Source: VRUE01 sp963745915
GTDB taxonomy: Bacteria; Actinomycetota; Thermoleophilia; Solirubrobacterales; 70-9
Length of the DNA: 64,000 bases
Direction of reading: 5' to 3'
Assembly: GCA_963745915.1 (NCBI GenBank)
Contig: CAVUZA010000002.1
Coordinates: 558,001-622,000, forward strand
Shown: positions 8,971 to 18,391 of the stretch, one piece after another
How the letters are laid out: the number at the start of each line of letters is the position of its first letter
Numbering within the stretch: position 1 is the first letter of the stretch
The notes under the pieces: model-generated
Database searches by the model: none
What the model saw: only the letters and a program-made list of their open reading frames with translations
Told to the model about the DNA's origin: nothing
Translations under genes and position numbers: made by a program

Positions 8971-10713
8971 CTAGCCCGTGGAGGGCGCATTCTCTTTCCA
9001 ACATTCTCGAACACTGCGGGCGACTGCGGCGGCTAGGTCTGGAGGCACCGCGTTTGCAACCTGGATCGGTTGCTCTGAAGGTGGGCCGCAGAAAACGTAG
9101 TCGTCACGGAACCCCTGGATGCAAGCTGCCTCTCGAACCGAAATGGTCCTGTGCAACCAAGGATGTACAGGAAGAGCCCGGTGGCCGGCAATCAGCGTCC
9201 TCGCAGCATCCTCATCAAGGCGGCGGTAGGAGATCGGACTGTTTTCCGGTTTCAACCTGGCGATCTTCTTTTTTACTTTCTCGGAGTGGCGCATCGTAGT
9301 GCCGTTTAGCAGGTAGCTCCCATCATCAAGCCGGAGATACTCGGCCTGGACACCGGCCTCAAGTTCTGGCAGCTCTTCAAGACGCTTTCTCAAAGCCTTT
9401 GGCTCAAGTCGCGCAACGGTGCCGGGGGGTGCCTCAGGCCTCTTGCCGGTGCCTGCACGCCGGGCAAGGAAGAAGTAGCGCCGACGTCGCTGCGGGGGGC
9501 CATAGTGTTCTGCATTCAGTAGATGGGGTGCCCCAACGGAGAAGCCGTACCGCCTCAGGTAGTTGACGATCCGCTGCTTGAACGCACGCCCGCTAACGCG
9601 CTGGAGGCCAGGCACATTCTCCATAACGACGAATTCAGCGCGAATGTCTCTCGCAATCCGGGCGACCTCACGGAAGAGGAGGTTCTTCCCATCGTCTGGT
9701 ATTCGCCTACCCGCAGCAGAGTAGCCCTGGCAGGGAGGGCCTGCGATCACCGCGTCGATCCTCTTGGTAGCGACTGCATGCCTTCTTATGTTCACTGAGT
9801 CCAGCGACGCAACATCTGCCTCAAGGACTGGCACCCCAGGGTGATTCGCCCGGAAGGTCTGCGCCGCGTGCCGATTTGCCTCAACCGCCAGCGCGATCCG
9901 GAAGCCCTCATGTGCGAAACCCTCGCTCAGTCCGCCGGCGCCTGAGAAGAGATCAATCGCCACGGGTTTGCTGGTGTCCGCAGTCGAAGTAGCACGTTTG
10001 CGGCCCTCTTTACAGAACGAGATCAATACACACTTGGCGCACCTGGGCTTCTGATTCCGGCACACAGCGCGACCGTGATGGACGAGGTTAACGTGCAGTT
10101 GCTTACGGAGCTTTGGCGGGACGACTGCTTGGAACGGGTCATGGTCTGCCTTGATACCGCGTGGCTTGACAACTCCAAGGCGTATGAAGATCCGCCGGAC
10201 GTGCGTATCGACGGCAAAGGCCGATCGGTTCAGTGAGTAGGACAGGATGCACCTAGCGCTCTTAGGTCCAATGCCCGGCAGGCTTCGCAGGAACCGTTCC
10301 GCGTCAGCGTCGTTCATGGCGTTGAGGAAGTTGAGCGTAAGTTCTGCCGGAGGATCGGCGTAGGGTCCGACCCCGCGCTCTGCGTTGCAGACAGTCACCC
10401 TTGCTAGCAGCCCGGTGAGTTGATCAAGTCGCTGATCTGCGAGGCCAGATGGACGCAGCAACTGGCGGAGTTCGTCAGTAGGTGCCTCTGCAACTTCGCT
10501 CCAGCGCGGGAAGCGGCGCTTCATCTCAGTAAAGACACGGCGATAGACACCCTCCCTCGTCTGCCTTGAGAGCATGATGAAAACGGCCTCATCGAGCGGG
10601 TCTTCGAGGTTTCCAAGGTCAGCAGACCTGTAAGTCACCTCTAGTAGCTCGGCAATCCGGTCGACTAGGCCGTTTGGGTCGCTGGTAGGAGCGGGGGCTA
10701 TCGCGGGGGGCAT
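8971..10713 (-). CDS. EndoIII-like HhH-GPD DNA glycosylase fused to cytosine-5 DNA methyltransferase
   Basis: A 580-residue protein. ATG at 10713 has AGGAGG about 10 bases upstream; a longer frame to 10800 lacks support. Residues about 15-240 form an HhH-GPD glycosylase with the helix-hairpin-helix LPGIGPKSA containing the EndoIII-type catalytic Lys (151), the catalytic Asp in AVDTHV (169), and a Fe-S loop C218-x6-C225-x2-C228-x5-C234. Residues about 250-575 form a complete C5 methyltransferase: DLFSGAGG (motif I), GPPCQG with catalytic Cys328 (IV), ENVPGL (VI), QRRRR (VIII), REAACIQGF (IX) and ANAVPP (X). A Lys/Asp glycosylase would cut DNA as glycosylase plus lyase. Repair of deaminated methylcytosine, removal of methylcytosine (as in ROS1/DEMETER) or restriction are all possible. 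It is the last gene of the operon. Confidence 0.9.
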   Translation of the reverse strand: MPPAIAPAPTSDPNGLVDRIAELLEVTYRSADLGNLEDPLDEAVFIMLSRQTREGVYRRVFTEMKRRFPRWSEVAEAPTDELRQLLRPSGLADQRLDQLTGLLARVTVCNAERGVGPYADPPAELTLNFLNAMNDADAERFLRSLPGIGPKSARCILSYSLNRSAFAVDTHVRRIFIRLGVVKPRGIKADHDPFQAVVPPKLRKQLHVNLVHHGRAVCRNQKPRCAKCVLISFCKEGRKRATSTADTSKPVAIDLFSGAGGLSEGFAHEGFRIALAVEANRHAAQTFRANHPGVPVLEADVASLDSVNIRRHAVATKRIDAVIAGPPCQGYSAAGRRIPDDGKNLLFREVARIARDIRAEFVVMENVPGLQRVSGRAFKQRIVNYLRRYGFSVGAPHLLNAEHYGPPQRRRRYFFLARRAGTGKRPEAPPGTVARLEPKALRKRLEELPELEAGVQAEYLRLDDGSYLLNGTTMRHSEKVKKKIARLKPENSPISYRRLDEDAARTLIAGHRALPVHPWLHRTISVREAACIQGFRDDYVFCGPPSEQPIQVANAVPPDLAAAVARSVRECWKENAPSTG

Positions 10714-10886
10714 CCTTGGGCTTCCTCCTGGTCGGCGCCCGGTACTTCGCCGGTGAAGTCCGCATCTTGACCTCGAAGCTGGGTGCGACGCGGGGTCCAC
10801 CCCAGCTCCAGAGTCGGCGGGGCTCCGTTCACAGGCGCATCGTAACGGCGGATGTCTCGGAAAGAGGCGAGTACCGGGGCCATCAC
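10698..10886 (-). CDS. Possible small protein between nuclease and methyltransferase genes
   Basis: A 62-codon frame begins GTG-ATG directly at the stop codon of the upstream nuclease gene and ends 16 bases inside the methyltransferase gene. It bridges the only real gap (about 170 bases) in the operon. Composition is unremarkable and no family is recognised. Its position suggests translational coupling, but it may be untranslated leader sequence. Confidence 0.3.
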   Translation of the reverse strand: MMAPVLASFRDIRRYDAPVNGAPPTLELGWTPRRTQLRGQDADFTGEVPGADQEEAQGCPPR

Positions 10887-12022
10887 TACTCGCTGTCGCC
10901 TAAGACGATGATGCGGGTCCGCAAAGTCGGGCGGAGAACTCCCGGATGGGTGCCTGGCCGGAGCCCGGTGGCGCCTATCAGCGACCCGGGGGCAACCGCG
11001 GTGGCTGGCCCGAACTGATCGAACGGCAATCCATGTAGCGTCACGGCGTCGCTCGAGGTAGACCCTGCTTCAGCGGCTGCGTCGATGTTGAACGTGCCGA
11101 AGCGCGAGGCCGTCGCCTCGCTCACCCGCCCTGCAACGGCGAGAATTCCCTCCGCGCTCCACTCGGGAGTGATTGCTGACCAGAACGCTGGGCACCGGAT
11201 CGCAAAGGGGCAGAAGCGGCAGTGGCTGGGCTCGGGGCTTGCGAGATCCTTGGGGTCGGCCCCGGCTGCAACCGCCTGGTTGTAGCCGTCCATCGCTGCG
11301 ATGGCCTCCCCTGCTGCCTCAGTTGCCTCAGTTCCTTCAATCTCCATTTGCGCTGGTTTCCCCTCAAGGGGGATGAGCTTTGCGCTCGTCGCCCCCTTGC
11401 TGTCGGCCTCTCCAGCGAGTGCGGCATAAAGCAGGAGTTGAAGGCGATAGTCCTCCTTCAGCTCTCCGCTCTCGGCCTCGTACAGCGAGCCGGCCTTGTA
11501 ATCCTCGATTGCGGTTCCGCCAGCCGTTCTCCTAACGATGTCTGGACGCCCGCGGAGCTTGCCTTCAAAGCCGGTGTGTTCCTGCTCAAGCTCAACCTCC
11601 GTTCCTGGAGCCAGAGCAGACTTGGTGGCGTTCGCACTGAGCTGGGCCGCCAGCTTGCGCGTTCGTACCTTGCGCATCGCATACCCTGCCCAGCGGCTCG
11701 CGGGGGGTAGGTGACTCTCCAGCGGATGCTTGCGAACCCTCTCCTCCTCGGCAGCTATTGCCTGATCCCAGGCAGTCTCAAAAGCCTCCGGCCATGCCGA
11801 CGCGGAGGGCGGTGGCAACGCACCAGCCCCAGCAAGCTCCAATACGTAGTGGCACGCGGTGCCGAGGCGAGAGGCCGGTGAGCCCGGCACCTCAGCGCGG
11901 AATGCCGGATCGGATGCATACGCGACCCTAAGCCAGCACTGCAAGAAGATGGACGCACTCGAAGGGGTGATGTGCTCCCGCTGCCTCGGCGCAGGCAGCC
12001 GCGTTAGATCTCTTATTCCCAC
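10886..12022 (-). CDS. PD-(D/E)XK nuclease of the Cas4/AddB Fe-S type
   Basis: A 378-residue protein. A Cas4/RecB-like nuclease core is visible: a first Cys near the N-terminus (Cys29 in SSASIFLQCWLR), the conserved GRPD motif with Asp161, the E-D-Y-K motif (Glu173, Lys176) and QLLLYA with Gln195. Three more Cys (C-x2-C-x5-C near 275) complete the 4Fe-4S set. The last about 90 residues look beta-rich and OB-like. The GTG start overlaps the helicase stop by 10 bases, so the two are probably translated together. Such nucleases usually degrade single strands or ends produced by a partner helicase. I infer it is the effector nuclease of this operon. Target specificity is unknown. Confidence 0.85.
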   Translation of the reverse strand: MGIRDLTRLPAPRQREHITPSSASIFLQCWLRVAYASDPAFRAEVPGSPASRLGTACHYVLELAGAGALPPPSASAWPEAFETAWDQAIAAEEERVRKHPLESHLPPASRWAGYAMRKVRTRKLAAQLSANATKSALAPGTEVELEQEHTGFEGKLRGRPDIVRRTAGGTAIEDYKAGSLYEAESGELKEDYRLQLLLYAALAGEADSKGATSAKLIPLEGKPAQMEIEGTEATEAAGEAIAAMDGYNQAVAAGADPKDLASPEPSHCRFCPFAIRCPAFWSAITPEWSAEGILAVAGRVSEATASRFGTFNIDAAAEAGSTSSDAVTLHGLPFDQFGPATAVAPGSLIGATGLRPGTHPGVLRPTLRTRIIVLGDSE

Positions 12023-15000
12023 AGGCGCGAATAGACCTCGCCGGGCCGTCGCAGCAGGTCGAAGTAGTCTGCGAAGCGAGCCTGGCGATCTCCACCCTCT
12101 CCGTAGCCTTCATCAGAGGCTGCGACTGCGGCTTCCGCAACCCTCTCGGAGGCATAGGCAAGGAACTTCTCTTCGAGTGGATGCACGCCAATTAGGCAGC
12201 GCGCTGAGTGCACAGCCGCAGGCACCCCGCCCATGTCAGCGAACTCAAAGCCATCGAACTCCGAGGCAAAATCGTCAACTACCTTCCTCCCGAGCCCATC
12301 CCACAGACGCCCGGCCAGGAACTCCTCTCCACGGAGGAGGGTCAGCAGGTCTGCAGCTAGTCTCCAGTCCAGGAGCCCGTGGAACGCCATATTCCTGTAG
12401 TCCTTCAGGCACTTGTAGCAGGCGCTGCTGCATGGCTCTCCGGAGTTCGTGTGAGCTTCGAGCTCGGATATGCGGGTGCCTGCACTTTCGAGTAGTTCAT
12501 CGAAGATGGCCGGCTTCCCGAGATGGCTGCAGTAGCCGGCGCCGTTAGCGAGCGTGTCGGAGAGGAAGACCTGGGCGGTCCAATCACCGTCTGGCGTGCG
12601 CACGGAGCGCAGCCCGACCTCGATCTCGGGCGTCTCGACATCAAGGAAGCGTGCCGCCGCATCTCGTACGAGGAAGCCGAGCGAGTACCAGGCACCCCTG
12701 CGCGCCGCTGTGTCGGGTCGCAGCGTGAATCCCGGTGGAAGGGAGCCGGGGTTGATACCGATCACCAGGACATCAGTTGACTTGATGGCGGCTAGTGCAA
12801 CCCGGCGTTCGCTGGCAACGTCACTTGCTGGCAAGTGAATCCTGCTCGTGCCATCTTCAAGGTCCCGGCAGATCCATCCGTCCCCGTCCGTTGCAGGCGC
12901 GAATCCAAAGTCGCGGCCACCGTTGTCATTGATCTCAAAGATGTTGGTTACCCCCCGCTCTAGCAGGGCGGCGCCCGTACTTGCCGCGTGCATTGCCTCG
13001 GGTTCGGCTGACATCCGCGCCCTAGACGCGCGGGGAGTCCATTCGAACCAGTCGTTGTAGTCCCGTGGAATGAACTCAGTGCGGTAGCCCTGGGGCTGTG
13101 CGATCGAAAAGCGTCGATACCCGCCTGGCTCTCCGTCTCCTGCTGCAGGCGCGAGGCAGACCGGGCAGTGGTCCCCGCCTTCGAGTTTGGTATCTAGGGC
13201 CTGGCACTCGGAGCACTGCCCAATTTCGTAGGTATGGCCGAGCGGGTCTGGATCGCTCCAAACTTGTTTGCCCCGTGGCTGGAAGGAGGAGAGGCCAATG
13301 CACCTGTGAACAGCCTTGTCCTTCACTACATCCGATCCCGGAGCGAACTCAGAGATGGCGACACTCGCATCGCGGTCGACGACAAAGGGGGGCGGCCAAG
13401 GTCTCGCCAGGCGTGGCCTTGCGTGGTAAAGCGTCCTCACCCTCGTTGGAAATCCGAACATCGGCAGCAGGCCGGCCTCTGCTAGGCGCTGACTGAGATC
13501 GGGAGTAGGTGAATCCCCCTGGCCTGCTGCGGCGTCTATCGCACCGATCGCTTCCTCGACGGCGAAGGAGAGCAGCGCTTGGCGCTGGGATTGCAGCTCT
13601 GCGCTGGTCCCGGCCAGCAGCGCATCCAGCACTTCCTCGATCTCCACGTGGTTGTTAGCGATCCAGGCCGCAATCCCGCTGCGAGCATCCTGCCATGTAG
13701 CGGCTTCGCCGAACTGCCCATGAACGTTGTCGCCGTGTGCGAAACCCGGTGGAGAGGGGATTCCACGAAATGCCCGGCGCAGAACCTCGGCTAGGAAAGA
13801 GCGCCGGAGAATCTCAGGTCGGCGCATATCCACATACGGGGTCGGGGGAAGGTCTCCGGTGATCTGGTCGGGATGCTGAAAGTAGTAATCGTCGTGGCTC
13901 CTACCGCGGGCGATCGTGAGTGCGGCGGCGACAGCTTCTCCCCGACGTCCAGCGCGTCCGACTCGCTGCTGATAGTTGAAGCGCAGTGGCGGCATGTTCG
14001 CCATCAGCACAGCTTGCAGCGATCCGATGTCAACGCCGACCTCCATCGTGGTCGTCACGCTGAGAAGGTCAATCTCATCGACCAGCGGCTGCTCTCCCCC
14101 GTTAAGGAAAACGCCCTGGAAGCGAGCTTGCCGCGCCTGTGCAGCGTGCCAGTCCGTCTGGCCCGTCAGCTCCTCGGCATGCAGCCGGAACGCATTCCCA
14201 GCGCTAGTCGCCAGGTAAGCGTAGTAGTCCTCTGCTGGGTCGAGTGCGATTGGTTCAGCAGGAAGGTCGGAGAGGCAGTCTGTGCATACGCCGCATGAGG
14301 GATGCAGGTGCCTGTAGCGGCAGGTCGCACAGACCCAGGCCTCCCGGCCAGCCTGGCGGAGATAGAGGCCATCGGCCAGCAGGAGGAACTGCGATGCAGC
14401 CCCCCGCTGTTCGAGCCGTGCGGTGATCGCGTCCACGAGCTCGCCAGGGTCGGCTTCATGCCTTTCCGCGACCCTCTCCAGGAACCTTCGCAGTGGCGCG
14501 GGGGCACTGTCCTCGCCATACCGGTACCGGCGGCCCATGAACCGCTGACGATCTCCGAGAATCCTGATGGCCGAGTCCACGGCCTGCTCCATCGCTCCGG
14601 GCGGAAGGGGACCGTCATTTGAGTCTTGTGCGGGTGTCGTGCTGACCCAGCCAAGACCAATTGACTCGAAGTCGCGGCGTGCCCTTGCAAACAGGATGTA
14701 CTCGGCCTCATCGAGAAGACTCGAGCGGATGCTTTCGAGCTGGCGCCGATCATCCTCATCGAACTCTCCCGGTGCTCTTGGTCTTGGTGGCGTGCTGCTC
14801 CAGTCGTAGAGGTTCGTCCAAGTCCGCCGGCTGCCGGCCGCTTTATAGGACTGCATACTGAAATCTGGACCTCCGGGATTGATCCCGAGTCTGAGGAGGC
14901 CCTGCTCAACTTCGTCCCTCAATCCGGCCACGCTCTTGAGTGCTCCAGAAAGCGCCGCGCGCAGCTCCGCTGCTTTCGCCTCCTCGACCTCCGAGGCGTA

Positions 15001-17475
15001 GCCCTCAAGCACCGCTCGCAACGCCTCTGCGCCTTCGGGAAATCTCGATGCGAAGCGCCGGTAGCGCCCTTTGGTTGGGGTGGAGCGATCCTCTGACCGG
15101 ACGAAGGCCTCGAAAGCCTCGATGTCCTCACTATCGGTGCTACGCGAGAGCGCCGCTTCGGCTAGGAGCTGGCGAACCGTGTCCTGATAGTGGCGCTTCT
15201 CTAGGCCCGCTGCCATCTTTGCGGCGTCCTGCCGGCTGTCGGAAAAGCTGACGAGCTTGCGACCAGACCCTTCCAACTCGCGCAGCAATGAATCGGCAAG
15301 CACCTGCCCGACCTTCTCGAAACCGGTGCGCATAAAGCGGATCGGTGAGCGCGAGCGCCCTGGGTCCTCGACTGGGCGGAACTGCTGGCCGGTCTCCCAA
15401 CTGTCATCGCAGTGCGGGCATTTGATCGGCAGTCCTGGTGGCTCGCGGCCCGTCCCGGGGTTGCTTGGGCTATTTACGTGAAATAGCCATCCATCTGCGG
15501 ATGCGGGGTCGATCGCGATGCGACCGCCCCTCGGGTCATAGCGGCAGCGCTTGAAGCTGAATTCGTGACCTTCCCTTTCCCAGTCTTCGTCTTTCGGGAC
15601 CTCCTCCGGGCGCGGCCAGAAGAGCGCATACCGCCCAGCAGTGCGGTCCGTCGTCGCTGCCTCTGGAAGCTGATCGAGGTTCGGCAGGTCCGGCACGAGG
15701 TAGTAGCCGAATGGCTCGTCGGGATCAGTACTCCGGTAGCCCCCAAGGAATGACTCTCCGCAGGTCTGGCAGTAGAGCAAGTCGAGGATTCGGGAGCCGC
15801 AGCCACAGCGGATTTGTGGCTGCAGGTAGAGTCTCCCCACCCGCCGCCCGGGTGCTGCATATCCCGCCGCCTCCACTTCGGGACACTCTGGATTGCTACA
15901 CGCCCAGACGCCCTGAACGCTGCGGAAGAAGTAATGAGAGCGCACCGTTCGCGCACCGTTCCGCTCCCCGTGCGTTGCACCCATTAGCCAAAGCAGGCCA
16001 CGCAGCGCATGTTGCTTGTCCTCCTTCTCCCCGTCAAAGAGTTGCTCCGCGATCAGGGCTGCGCTTTTTGCAGTCGTCCTCCCGTCATTCCCGGTGCATG
16101 CATCCAGAACACAGCCATCGACACCCAGCCCGGCAGCCAGGCTTGCGGGATCACTAGCGTCGACGCCAGCGGCTTTGCAGGCGTCTTCGGTCGGTCCACT
16201 CAACTCGGCATCTACCGCACCACTGGCGACCGCTGATCCAAGCCTGGCGAAAGCGGCGCTCGCATCACGGAGTGCCGCGCCATTTCCATGCGCATGCTCG
16301 ACCTCGCCATCCACGATCTCGAAGCGGTCCTCATCGCAGCCAAAGAACTCAGAGAGAAAGGTGCGGAACTCCGCTTCGTCGCCCCCCGCTGATGCGCTTG
16401 CCGCAAGGAATCGGACTCTCTCAGGTGTCTCGTGCAGGCCGAGTCGGAGGAGCAGGTTGCGCAGGAGGAACGCGATCTCGGTGCCGGGAGTCCCCCGGTA
16501 AGAGTGAAGCTCGTCCGCGACGATCGTGAAGCGGTTGTTGCTGTCCTCTTCTAGCCATGCGCGCGTCTTGGCAAATATTCCGTCCTCAATATCCCTCATT
16601 AGCATGATGTTGAGCATGCTGTAGTTCGTGATGAGCAGATCCGGCGGGTGGTCCTGCATGTCCCAGCGGCTGCGCATCTCTGCGCCATCGAGCTGGGGCA
16701 GGAAGTAGCGCTTTTCCTCGTCCGCTGCGATCTGCGAGGCAAGGGCAGCACCTGCACGGAGGATTGACCGGAGATCTCTGAGGCGCCGCCCGTCGCGCCT
16801 TCCCGGCAGCGGCGTCCGACCCGTGTACCGGCCGAAGTAGAAGCGGTGGCCGCCGCGATTCTGGTCGAGCCACGCCCTCGCTCGGTTGCTGTCGAGTGCC
16901 TGCCGGAGCCGGAGGAGCTGATCCTCAACGAGCGCGTTCATGGGGTAGAGGACAAGCGCCCTCACGGCGGCACTGCGGCCCTGCTCGGCCTGGCGCTGGG
17001 CAATGAACGGAGCGTCATTGCCATCCCACCAGTTCCATCCGGGTCCAGGAAGAGCGTTCGGCTGCCAATTTGCTGACTCCTCAAGCAGGGCGGCGAGCAC
17101 CGGCAGCAGGAATGCCTCGGTCTTGCCCGCGCCGGTTGCTGCAGTAAGCACCACATGCCTCCCTTGCTGGGCAGCTTCGAGCGCCCTCTCCTGGTGGGAG
17201 TAGAGGCTGAGTCCCTCATCGAGGAGGCCGGGGATCGCTAGCTCGGCGAGCTCGGATGGTGCGCCAGCGCGGGCGCACGACTCAGCAACCGTACGACCCG
17301 ATGAGCGGTAGCCGGGCAGGATCTCCAGCCAGGGTTCGCGGTAGATCTCACCCTCGGTCATCAGTAGCTCGTGACGCTCGGCAGAGACCTGCTCATCCCT
17401 GACCGAAAATGGCGTCTCGTAGTACCGCATGTAGTGATCGAGAAGGGTCTCGAACACCCCGATCGGATCACGCAC
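12013..17475 (-). CDS. Giant DEAD/H-box helicase with DUF1998-type C-terminus (DruE-like)
   Basis: An 1820-residue superfamily 2 helicase: Walker A TAATGAGKT (111-119), motif Ia VLYPMNAL (about 175), Walker B VADELH (about 319-324), SAS in place of SAT, motif V TTTMEVGVDIG and motif VI QRVGRAGRRG. The middle and C-terminal parts carry Cys clusters (C-x4-C, CGCG, CQTCG; CATC ... CGVCTDC; CSEC ... CPVC; and CSSACYKCLKDYRN near the end). Their order and the closing motif match the DUF1998/Lhr-MrfA-like region found in DruE of Druantia and related defence helicases. The GTG start overlaps the upstream stop by 8 bases. Likely role: ATP-driven translocation or unwinding on foreign DNA, feeding the downstream nuclease. 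Assignment to DruE is inferred from size and architecture. Confidence 0.88.
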   Translation of the reverse strand: MRDPIGVFETLLDHYMRYYETPFSVRDEQVSAERHELLMTEGEIYREPWLEILPGYRSSGRTVAESCARAGAPSELAELAIPGLLDEGLSLYSHQERALEAAQQGRHVVLTAATGAGKTEAFLLPVLAALLEESANWQPNALPGPGWNWWDGNDAPFIAQRQAEQGRSAAVRALVLYPMNALVEDQLLRLRQALDSNRARAWLDQNRGGHRFYFGRYTGRTPLPGRRDGRRLRDLRSILRAGAALASQIAADEEKRYFLPQLDGAEMRSRWDMQDHPPDLLITNYSMLNIMLMRDIEDGIFAKTRAWLEEDSNNRFTIVADELHSYRGTPGTEIAFLLRNLLLRLGLHETPERVRFLAASASAGGDEAEFRTFLSEFFGCDEDRFEIVDGEVEHAHGNGAALRDASAAFARLGSAVASGAVDAELSGPTEDACKAAGVDASDPASLAAGLGVDGCVLDACTGNDGRTTAKSAALIAEQLFDGEKEDKQHALRGLLWLMGATHGERNGARTVRSHYFFRSVQGVWACSNPECPEVEAAGYAAPGRRVGRLYLQPQIRCGCGSRILDLLYCQTCGESFLGGYRSTDPDEPFGYYLVPDLPNLDQLPEAATTDRTAGRYALFWPRPEEVPKDEDWEREGHEFSFKRCRYDPRGGRIAIDPASADGWLFHVNSPSNPGTGREPPGLPIKCPHCDDSWETGQQFRPVEDPGRSRSPIRFMRTGFEKVGQVLADSLLRELEGSGRKLVSFSDSRQDAAKMAAGLEKRHYQDTVRQLLAEAALSRSTDSEDIEAFEAFVRSEDRSTPTKGRYRRFASRFPEGAEALRAVLEGYASEVEEAKAAELRAALSGALKSVAGLRDEVEQGLLRLGINPGGPDFSMQSYKAAGSRRTWTNLYDWSSTPPRPRAPGEFDEDDRRQLESIRSSLLDEAEYILFARARRDFESIGLGWVSTTPAQDSNDGPLPPGAMEQAVDSAIRILGDRQRFMGRRYRYGEDSAPAPLRRFLERVAERHEADPGELVDAITARLEQRGAASQFLLLADGLYLRQAGREAWVCATCRYRHLHPSCGVCTDCLSDLPAEPIALDPAEDYYAYLATSAGNAFRLHAEELTGQTDWHAAQARQARFQGVFLNGGEQPLVDEIDLLSVTTTMEVGVDIGSLQAVLMANMPPLRFNYQQRVGRAGRRGEAVAAALTIARGRSHDDYYFQHPDQITGDLPPTPYVDMRRPEILRRSFLAEVLRRAFRGIPSPPGFAHGDNVHGQFGEAATWQDARSGIAAWIANNHVEIEEVLDALLAGTSAELQSQRQALLSFAVEEAIGAIDAAAGQGDSPTPDLSQRLAEAGLLPMFGFPTRVRTLYHARPRLARPWPPPFVVDRDASVAISEFAPGSDVVKDKAVHRCIGLSSFQPRGKQVWSDPDPLGHTYEIGQCSECQALDTKLEGGDHCPVCLAPAAGDGEPGGYRRFSIAQPQGYRTEFIPRDYNDWFEWTPRASRARMSAEPEAMHAASTGAALLERGVTNIFEINDNGGRDFGFAPATDGDGWICRDLEDGTSRIHLPASDVASERRVALAAIKSTDVLVIGINPGSLPPGFTLRPDTAARRGAWYSLGFLVRDAAARFLDVETPEIEVGLRSVRTPDGDWTAQVFLSDTLANGAGYCSHLGKPAIFDELLESAGTRISELEAHTNSGEPCSSACYKCLKDYRNMAFHGLLDWRLAADLLTLLRGEEFLAGRLWDGLGRKVVDDFASEFDGFEFADMGGVPAAVHSARCLIGVHPLEEKFLAYASERVAEAAVAASDEGYGEGGDRQARFADYFDLLRRPGEVYSRLWE

Positions 17476-18391
17476 CGTCGTCTTCTCCCAGTTCCTGACT
17501 CAGCGATCGCGCAATCCGGGTTGCTACGGCAAGTGGGATGTTGTCGTAGATCAGCACGGGATTTTCGTTCCTCCGGGGCTGAAAGCGGGGTAGGCGCCCG
17601 CTGCAGAGGCTTGCCGCACGAGCATGCAGCGCCGGCAAGGGAGCGCCGACAGGAACCAGCAACTCCTCCCGTTTCTCCGAAAAGCTAAGCACGTTATTGC
17701 CCTCCCATCGCAGCACCTCGTAGATGCCGAACTCTCTCACAGGCCGGCGCCACTGCGTGGTCGCATCGAGAAGCGCGAAGACCTGTCCCTGGAACGTGTG
17801 GGTGCGGTAGAGGCCACGCTGCTCGGTTTCTGCTGCTGCATTCCAGCGCTGGGTCGCCGGGTCGAAGCGCTCTGCCTCGAATCCTGCGGGCAGGCTCTCG
17901 CCCACCGCGAAGCCGTCCATGTAGTGACCAAGTCCCGGCAGTAGCGTGGAGATTTGGTCGGCAACCGAATACGTGTAGCCGGCGCCAACATCTGAGGCAA
18001 AGCATTCGATATCGAGGTGACTTGCGCTGGCGATGAGCAGCGTCTTGGGGCCGCGCTGGAATCCGCACCGGTCTATCCAGAGGTCTTGCTCCTCCGCTAC
18101 GCGCTCTAGCGTGTCGGCAAAGAAGCCGGTGCGCGCACCAGTGACAAATGCCCTGCCGCCACTCCGGGGGAGCATCGTTATCAGCGGGGGAGCTGCACAC
18201 CATCGGGCGCCCCTATCCCATGCGATCTCGATGTGCCCAAGCGCTGCGAGATCCCTCGCCGCGATCCAGGCTTTCTCCGCCGGCGTATCCGTTGGTCCCC
18301 AGATCCAATCGAAGGCACCCTTAAAGTCTTCCCAGGTCCCGGCCCCCTTCTCGCTCAGGAATCGCAGCAGAAGGTCGTATCTCTCGGTCAC
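17468..18391 (-). CDS. Unrecognised defence-operon protein (307 aa)
   Basis: I recognise no family. The N-terminal about 75 residues are helical and could be a winged-helix (FLSEKGAGTWEDFKGAFDWI). The rest is mixed alpha/beta with motifs VTGARTGFFADTL, HLDIECFASD and a C-terminal patch RRNENPVLIYD. There is no signal peptide, membrane segment or obvious catalytic triad. It overlaps the 705-aa gene upstream by 4 bases (ATGA) and the helicase downstream by 8, so co-translation is near certain. By position it could be the DruF or DruG counterpart of a Druantia type II-like system, but I cannot support that from sequence alone. Confidence 0.8.
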   Translation of the reverse strand: MTERYDLLLRFLSEKGAGTWEDFKGAFDWIWGPTDTPAEKAWIAARDLAALGHIEIAWDRGARWCAAPPLITMLPRSGGRAFVTGARTGFFADTLERVAEEQDLWIDRCGFQRGPKTLLIASASHLDIECFASDVGAGYTYSVADQISTLLPGLGHYMDGFAVGESLPAGFEAERFDPATQRWNAAAETEQRGLYRTHTFQGQVFALLDATTQWRRPVREFGIYEVLRWEGNNVLSFSEKREELLVPVGAPLPALHARAASLCSGRLPRFQPRRNENPVLIYDNIPLAVATRIARSLSQELGEDDGA

